The notes under the pieces: generated by a model | What the model saw: only the letters and a program-made list of their open reading frames with translations | Told to the model about the DNA's origin: nothing | Database searches by the model: none | Assembly: GCF_000426245.1 (NCBI RefSeq) | Contig: NZ_AUEZ01000028.1 | Span: forward strand, 37,100-101,099 | DNA: 64,000 nucleotides | Direction of reading: 5' to 3' | Source of the DNA: Bradyrhizobium sp. Ai1a-2 | GTDB lineage: Bacteria; Pseudomonadota; Alphaproteobacteria; Rhizobiales; Xanthobacteraceae | Made by a program: the position numbers and the translations under genes | Shown here: positions 61,932 to 64,000 of the stretch, one piece after another | Position numbering within the stretch: the first letter of the stretch is position 1 | How the letters are laid out: the number at the start of each line of letters is the position of its first letter

Positions 61932-62211
61932 TCCCACTTCCCGACACGGATCAGCAACTGCCGCCGGCACGTCCCCCGAAATTCCGTCCGTGCCGTCAAG
62001 GACGTAACGGTAATCTACCACAGGTGGCACGCGAGAAAAATGTCACTGCTGCTGACCTATGGTCGCTGGCACAAAATGCATATTCGAACCCGTCCATAGC
62101 TAATCGGCGGACGCGCGTGGCGTCAGATGGCGCAGCACTCGGGCAAGTTGTTTTGGATCAGTGCGTCGGATAGCGTGACGGATGGCCGCATGGACCCTTG
62201 AGGAGGCCTCA

Positions 62212-63648
62212 ATGAGACGAGCATTGGCATTCGCATTCGTCCTCATGTTGTCGCCCTCGTTGTTGCCCTCGGCCGCATCCGCGCAAACACGATCGCTCGA
62301 AGACCTGCTCGCACGCAGCCGCGCGACACAGGCCGCCATCTGGGGCATGCCGGTCGTCAACTACGACCTGATGCTGCAGGAAATGCTGACCAAGACACCG
62401 GGCAAGGTGAACCAGGTGATCTACTGGGGCAGGCCGCTCGACTGGCATAACCAGACGCTGACGCCCAATCCCGACACGCTCTATTTCATGGCGTTTCTCG
62501 ACACCAAGGATGTCGGCCCGATCGCGATAGAAGTCCCGCCGGCAGGACCGGATGGCTCTCTCAACGCCAACTTCGTCAATGTCTGGCAGCAGCCGCTGGA
62601 AGATGCAGGCTTGCTCGGCGTCGACAAGGGAGCGGGCGTCAAGCTGGTGATGCTGCCGCCCGGCCACAATGGTCAGGTGCCCGCAGGCTTCGAGGCGCTG
62701 CAGCCCAACACCTTCGGCAGCTACGTGCTGTTCCGCTCGAACCTGAAGAGCCACGGCGATGCCGATGTCGCGACGTCGGCTGCCTACGCCAAGCGGATCA
62801 AGATCTACCCGCTCTCGCAGGCATCGGATCCGCCGGCCACGGTCTTTACCGACGTCAAGGATATCCTGTTCGACTCGACGATCCGCTATGACGACAGCTT
62901 CTTCGTTCACCTCGATCGCATGGTGCAAAGCGAGCCTTGGCTCGCTCGCGATCGCGCCATGATCGACCAGTTGCGCTCGATCGGCATCGAAAAGGGCAAG
63001 GCCTTCGCGCCTGATGCGGCGACGAAGCAGGCCCTCGCGGATGGTATCGTCCAGGCGCATGCCTACCTCGCCGCAAAATACGACGGCGGCCTGCCGCCAT
63101 TCTTCGAGGGGACTCACTGGACGTATCCGGCACACCCGGATTTGCTCAAGGCGGCGGCGGACAACTTTGATGATCCGAACGCCTACCCCGTGGACTGGCG
63201 CGGGGTCGCCTATCACTACGCCTATATCGGCATCAAGAGATTGGGCTCCGGCCAGTTCTACCTCATCAACATCAAGGACAAGAACGGCGAGAGCTACGAT
63301 GGGTCAAAGACCTACCGGCTGCACGTCCCACCGAACGTCCCGATCGAGCAATATTGGTCGCTGACTGCCTACGACCGCGACACCCACGCGCTGATCAGGA
63401 ACGTCGACCGCGCCAGCCGCGCCTCGAACAACGCCGAGGTGAAGAAGAACGCCGACGGCTCTGTCGATCTCTATGTCGGTCCGAGGCCTCCCGCCGGCCA
63501 GGAACCGAACTGGATCCCCACCGACCCCGCCCGCAGGTTCGAGCTTATGTTCCGCCTCTATGGACCGAAGCAGGAGTTCTTCGCGAAGGCATGGACGCTG
63601 CCCGACGTCGAGAACCTCGCCGTCGCGACCACCGGAGCAAAGCAGTAG
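62212..63648 (+). CDS. Secreted DUF1254/DUF1214 protein
   Basis: A 478-residue secreted protein. The signal peptide is MRRALAFAFVLMLSPSLLPS followed by AASAQ; the DUF1254 domain includes AIWGMPVVNYDLMLQEMLTK and TLTPNPDTLYFMAFLDTKDV, and the DUF1214 domain includes YRLHVPPNVPIEQYWSLTAY and the C-terminal ELMFRLYGPKQEFFAKAW. Function of this family is unknown. ATG 62212 follows GAGGAGG. It diverges from the FGE gene across a 280-base gap and stands next to an IS21-type element. Confidence 0.9.
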   Translation: MRRALAFAFVLMLSPSLLPSAASAQTRSLEDLLARSRATQAAIWGMPVVNYDLMLQEMLTKTPGKVNQVIYWGRPLDWHNQTLTPNPDTLYFMAFLDTKDVGPIAIEVPPAGPDGSLNANFVNVWQQPLEDAGLLGVDKGAGVKLVMLPPGHNGQVPAGFEALQPNTFGSYVLFRSNLKSHGDADVATSAAYAKRIKIYPLSQASDPPATVFTDVKDILFDSTIRYDDSFFVHLDRMVQSEPWLARDRAMIDQLRSIGIEKGKAFAPDAATKQALADGIVQAHAYLAAKYDGGLPPFFEGTHWTYPAHPDLLKAAADNFDDPNAYPVDWRGVAYHYAYIGIKRLGSGQFYLINIKDKNGESYDGSKTYRLHVPPNVPIEQYWSLTAYDRDTHALIRNVDRASRASNNAEVKKNADGSVDLYVGPRPPAGQEPNWIPTDPARRFELMFRLYGPKQEFFAKAWTLPDVENLAVATTGAKQ

Positions 63649-63688
63649 GCGGGTGGCCCATGCCCCGACCAGCGTGCATGTTTCGCGG

Positions 63689-63768
63689 GATCGTGAGCAC
63701 GGATTTCAGAGCATCGTGAGCAGAGATTTCAGACGATCGTGAGCATGGATTTCGCGGGATCGTGAGCA
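63689..63768. repeat. Four tandem GATCGTGAGCA repeats
   Basis: (G/C)ATCGTGAGCA begins at 63689, 63712, 63735 and 63758, an exact 23-base period. GATTTC blocks link successive copies. This is the multiple-repeat terminus of an IS21-type element, where the transposase binds. Confidence 0.85.
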
Positions 63769-63847
63769 ATTTTTGAATGGCTCAGCCCGCTTCGGCCGAC
63801 AACTCAACCGGCTTAGGAACTGCCTCGTCAGTGAACGAGGAAGGCCG

Positions 63848-64000
63848 ATGCCCACCCAGAGATTGTCGATGCGCCGGATCAAAGAGGTTCTCCGCTTAAA
63901 ACATGTTCAAGGCTTGCCGGAGCGAGCCATCGCGCGCACCCTGGGCATCAGCAACGGTGCCGTACACAGCTATCTGCGCCGAGCCGGGGCTGCCGGGCTG
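63848..64000 (+). CDS. istA: IstA transposase of IS21-family element, 3' truncated by window
   Basis: Fifty-one codons are visible. MPTQRLSMRRIKEVLRLKHV and ERAIARTLGISNGAVHSYLR form the N-terminal helix-turn-helix of IS21 IstA transposases. The DDE catalytic domain and IstB would lie beyond the window. ATG 63848 follows a GAGGAAGG Shine-Dalgarno. Confidence 0.9.
   Translation, partial: MPTQRLSMRRIKEVLRLKHVQGLPERAIARTLGISNGAVHSYLRRAGAAGL

Larger units (their letters stand above)
63689..64000 (+). mobile_element. Left end of an IS21-family insertion sequence
   Basis: The four terminal repeats are followed by the start of istA and the element runs off the window. The exact left boundary is uncertain: it may be a few bases before 63689, and the target duplication cannot be seen. 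Confidence 0.8.

Noticed and set aside
62100..62360. 86-codon minus-strand frame across the FGE/DUF1254 gap
   Set aside because: Half of it is antisense to the DUF1254 signal peptide and it has no recognisable feature.
63689..63768. Regular 23-base repeats considered as a CRISPR array
   Set aside because: Spacers are only 12 bases and partly repeated, and an IS21 transposase gene follows directly; it is an IS end.

Overview
The window is GC-rich chromosomal DNA of an alphaproteobacterium, most likely Bradyrhizobium or a close relative (Nitrobacteraceae). I base this on the gene orders divL-tsaE-murU-addB-addA-trxA, trpF-trpB-trpA-accD-folC and lptC-lptA-lptB-rpoN-hpf-ptsN. Dispersed palindromic repeats of kinds I associate with this group, an OhrR/Ohr pair and an RpoH-type promoter on a small heat-shock gene agree with it. 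No database search was possible; gene names rest on motifs and context.

Layout. 1-16 kb, plus strand: end of ubiB, coaBC (with an unusual N-terminal ribbon-helix-helix domain), dut, the tyrosine pseudo-kinase divL, a tsaE-amgK fusion, a PilZ protein, murU, addB, addA and trxA. 16-28 kb, mainly minus strand: folC, accD, trpA, trpB, trpF, lapA, ihfB, sppA, rpsA, cmk and aroA, so folate, fatty-acid, tryptophan and shikimate genes with the S1 and IHF genes. 28-37 kb: a FYDLN-type acidic protein, tRNA-Ala(GGC) with a GIY-YIG gene behind it, ohrR/ohr, a class III CoA-transferase, the ugpBAEC glycerol-3-phosphate-type importer and an hsp20-DUF1150 heat-shock operon. 37-45 kb: a HepT/MntA-like pair, then ptsN, hpf, rpoN, lptB, lptA, lptC and an RNase D-like gene, then parDE. 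45-49 kb: nucleoside phosphorylase-like, methyltransferase, FkbM methyltransferase and glycosyltransferase genes.

48.6-62 kb is the least ordinary part: a co-directional minus-strand run that reads, in transcription order, formylglycine-generating enzyme, sulfatase, MoxR ATPase, DUF58, DUF4381, BatA, BatB(+TPR), BatD, second sulfatase, a small unassigned ORF, zinc alcohol dehydrogenase and an outer-membrane MetA-type protein. A DUF1254/DUF1214 secreted protein diverges from its head, and the left end of an IS21-family element closes the window. I infer an envelope system in which sulfatases are matured by the FGE, exported, and possibly assembled or quality-controlled by the MoxR/Bat complex.

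Other points worth following are the DNA-binding domain on CoaBC with a palindrome in front of the gene, a repeat element that has inserted at the trpF-trpB junction (the ancestral ATGA overlap can be rebuilt by eye), a possible RNA thermometer in front of hsp20, and an inverted repeat that starts inside the tRNA-Ala 3' end.
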